This document shows positions 62,101-64,000 of a stretch of 64,000 nt of DNA, piece after piece. Under the pieces are notes generated by a model that was not told the DNA's origin, did not search any database, and was given only the letters and a program-made list of their open reading frames with translations. Origin of the DNA: Tigriopus japonicus. Lineage: Eukaryota; Arthropoda; Copepoda; Harpacticoida; Harpacticidae. The DNA lies in contig CM021322.1 in the NCBI GenBank assembly GCA_010645155.1, positions 4,722,073-4,786,072 on the forward strand, given 5' to 3'. Position 1 is the stretch's first letter. The number at the start of each line of letters is the position of its first letter. The position numbers and the translations under genes were made by a program.

Positions 62101-64000
62101 AAATTCCATTGCTTGGTCGATGCAAAAAATCCAGAATGACAGCAAAAACATAGATATCGAACTTTACTCACAGACTTCCCGATTCATGAGAGACTATGCA
62201 CAATCTAATATTTCATGTTAAGAGATTCAAGAAAGATTCAGCAGAAAGACGGAGTTTAATATTAAAAACTAACTAACTCTTGTTGAAGGTTGAATTGCGG
62301 AAACTTGTCTTTGATTTTTTGTACATTTCCCATCTTGATTCATTAAAGGTCACGCTATTCATTAACATTAATTTATCATTCCAAAAATATTATTTTTTAC
62401 ATGTACTTGTCAAAAATGCACATATGTTTGGAAAATAGGTCTTTTGGAATCTTCAATTTCAAGTTTCTTCGGGAGAAATTTTGTACATTGATAAAAAAAC
62501 ACAAGAAAACGGAAAAAATAGTTCCTTATTTTTTCGATTACTCTGTCTGACAAAACGGAGTAACGGCTTAATCTACTTCCAATGGATTAATCGATAAATC
62601 CGTTAATCCACGGAAGCCGTAGTTACAATCTTAAAAAGAAAAAAGAGCTCATCAGAGAATCCCCAGTTCAACGCAAAATGATCGAAATCTATTTCACTTT
62701 GATTCAGTGAGAATGGGTTGACAAAGGGTGAGTTGTAAAATACAGTACGGAAAATCCTTTCTTTTTTTTTAAACTTCAAGCCAAGTGGTTGGCAAAAAAT
62801 ATGCAATGAAAGTAAGGTTCATTTCTGATTTTCATAACTAGTAACTGTTTTTAACCGTTTCTTTTGCACACCCGGCACTTCAAATGCTCTCAACAGTTCA
62901 ACTCAATCTCAACATACATAGCCATACCGTGTCAGATTAACAGCAATCGTCAGTGTTGGCTTAAAAAATTCAACATATTGCTATTGAATTGACTTCTAAG
63001 AATGAAATTATCAATTTTAGTTCCTTCCTCAGGGTAAATAATATGTCACGTCAACAACCTTTAAGATTCTGTTTTTTAGTAGCCCAATTTTTTTTGTTTA
63101 ATTTGACTTGCAAAGCCGGCAATTAAAATGGACCCAAAAGCGAAGCCCAAAGATATGTGCTAGACAGACGAGAGTTTTTTTTTTTTAAGTGGCATAGTTT
63201 ATGTACTTACGGCGAGTTTTTCCTTGGGGAAACCAAACGCAGTTTCTCTGATGACATCTTGCACTTCAGTCACACTCAAAATCCTCTCCTTTTTATCTTG
63301 CGTGGAGTCTAATTGGGCTTGGAAGTAGCTGATGATCAGTTGGATGTTTTGGCAAATGTCTTGAAAGTTCGGATGGTTGAGGAAAGGCTGGAAAACCTCT
63401 TTTTTGTACAGCAGTGCATAGATTAAGTTGGCGTTGGCTTTGATCTGGTGGAAGAGGCAAGAGTTGACTATCTCGAGAATCATGCGAAGCACCTCTTCCA
63501 AGGCTGACACATCGGCTAAAGCTTCGGCCAACGGAGAATCATCACTTAAACCTAGAGCCCAAGAAAGAGACAAAGGCAAAGAAAGAGAAAAGACCTCCAG
63601 ATTAGTAGTGTCTTATGACCAAAGAAAGATCTGATCACTTGCTATCAGGGGACAAAAGTCCTAAACTCTCTCGCTCTCACTCTCTCTTTCTGTGGCGGAA
63701 AAGAGAAGAATTGTAATCATGAGTCAGCACACTCAAACCGAGGCTAGAGTCAGCCCAACCTCAGAATTGAGTCTCAACTGAATGCGATGCACGTCCTCTT
63801 TTGTGACAAAATCCAAGTCTCGTGATATTGTTCAATGTACAGCAATAGATTAATCTGCACCATTGCCGTGGTACGGTGGTCCTTTCTTTTGTGAGGGAAA
63901 TGACAGAGACAATTTCGTTTCCAATGGCTGATCATCGACGATCTTGCAAAGGCTTTCAGAGTCAGTCCATCCCAGATTCTTTCCATTTTTCCTTACCCTC
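59146..64000 (-). CDS. DYM: dymeclin, C-terminal exons (5' part beyond right edge)
   Basis: Two complete minus-strand exons, 63551-63211 and 59286-59146, join in phase 0 to the stop TAA at 59148-59146. Seen: [50 protein letters not shown] and FPKEKLA, then [19 protein letters not shown] and [14 protein letters not shown]. These align closely with the C-terminus of animal dymeclin. The first exon needs one base from the preceding exon. The window's last four bases followed by GTAAGG (63997|63996) look like that donor. Known for the family: dymeclin is a Golgi-associated protein, and loss in humans causes Dyggve-Melchior-Clausen dysplasia. The 3.9-kb last intron carries a hAT-type element. Confidence 0.93.
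60356..60410. repeat. dispersed direct repeat, unit 1
   Basis: Shares GATAACGAGAT, TGTCTTCAAACAA and GTTGATGTTA, in the same order and spacing, with 60913-60967. Confidence 0.75.
60913..60967. repeat. dispersed direct repeat, unit 2
   Basis: Second copy of the 55-base segment at 60356, about 80 percent identical by eye. Confidence 0.75.
61368..61932. mobile_element. hAT-type non-autonomous element, 565 bp, GACACCGA-rich
   Basis: The left end TAGGGATGGGTGACCG and the inverted right end TAGAGGTGGGCGAGAAG share TAGrGrTGGGyGA. The flanking octamers CATCAACC (61360-61367) and CTTCAACC (61933-61940) match at 7 of 8. Both subterminal regions are packed with CCGACACCGAC words. No transposase frame is present. 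Confidence 0.82.

Larger units (their letters stand above)
59287..63210 (-). other. last intron of dymeclin
   Basis: AT-rich 3.9-kb intron with a hAT-type element (61368-61932) and a pair of similar 55-base segments (60356-60410 and 60913-60967). No alternative exon is proven. Confidence 0.7.

Noticed and set aside
62278..62336. Short minus-strand frame [19 protein letters not shown] as an alternative dymeclin last exon
   Set aside because: It weakly resembles the start of the true last exon but lacks a convincing acceptor and the conserved KFKYVEEEQ block.
63774..63986. 70-residue minus-strand frame as an upstream dymeclin exon
   Set aside because: No dymeclin similarity in any frame. The donor-like GTAAGG at 63996 suggests this stretch is intron.

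Overview
The window is eukaryotic nuclear DNA. The genes are split by GT-AG introns, intergenic and intronic DNA is rich in simple repeats and short non-autonomous transposons, and there is one assembly gap (172 N at 44610-44781). The receptor resembles the insect alpha1-4 class of nicotinic acetylcholine receptors, and the PICK1 and dymeclin orthologues are animal genes. I therefore infer an arthropod, perhaps a crustacean such as a copepod; nothing here fixes the species. Exon models were read by eye from splice signals, phase continuity and family similarity.

Layout. (1) 1-2350: transposon-rich DNA downstream of the exons I can place for PICK1. (2) 2352-8085, minus strand: the 5' half of PICK1 (whole PDZ domain, first part of the BAR domain). 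(3) 8086-8518: a head-to-head intergenic region. (4) 8519-16097, plus strand: a 13-exon gene for an 816-residue protein with one clear C-terminal BTB/POZ domain, one probable N-terminal BTB-like segment and a long helical middle; a poly(A) signal follows at 16187. (5) 16.2-25.4 kb: intergenic, low-complexity DNA with one doubtful minus-strand terminal exon near 17.6-17.9 kb. (6) 25395-43463, plus strand: a complete 10-exon alpha subunit of a nicotinic acetylcholine receptor (834 residues) with a very long cytoplasmic loop. (7) 43.5-48.3 kb: repeats, a perfect 105-bp palindrome beside the N gap, and a hAT-type MITE. (8) 48306-56085, minus strand: at least 10 exons of an unrecognised coiled-coil protein that repeats a G(R/K)PGxGAP motif. 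(9) 59146-64000, minus strand: the C-terminal exons of dymeclin, with a transposon in the last intron.

The genes do not form a pathway cluster. PICK1 and the nAChR subunit are both linked to neuronal receptor biology and dymeclin to the Golgi, but I see only chance neighbourhood. The most interesting items are the G(R/K)PGxGAP protein (which also uses a GC-AG intron), the double-BTB gene with a uORF overlapping its start codon, the unusually long nAChR loop, and a well-preserved set of hAT-type and foldback MITEs with readable target-site duplications.
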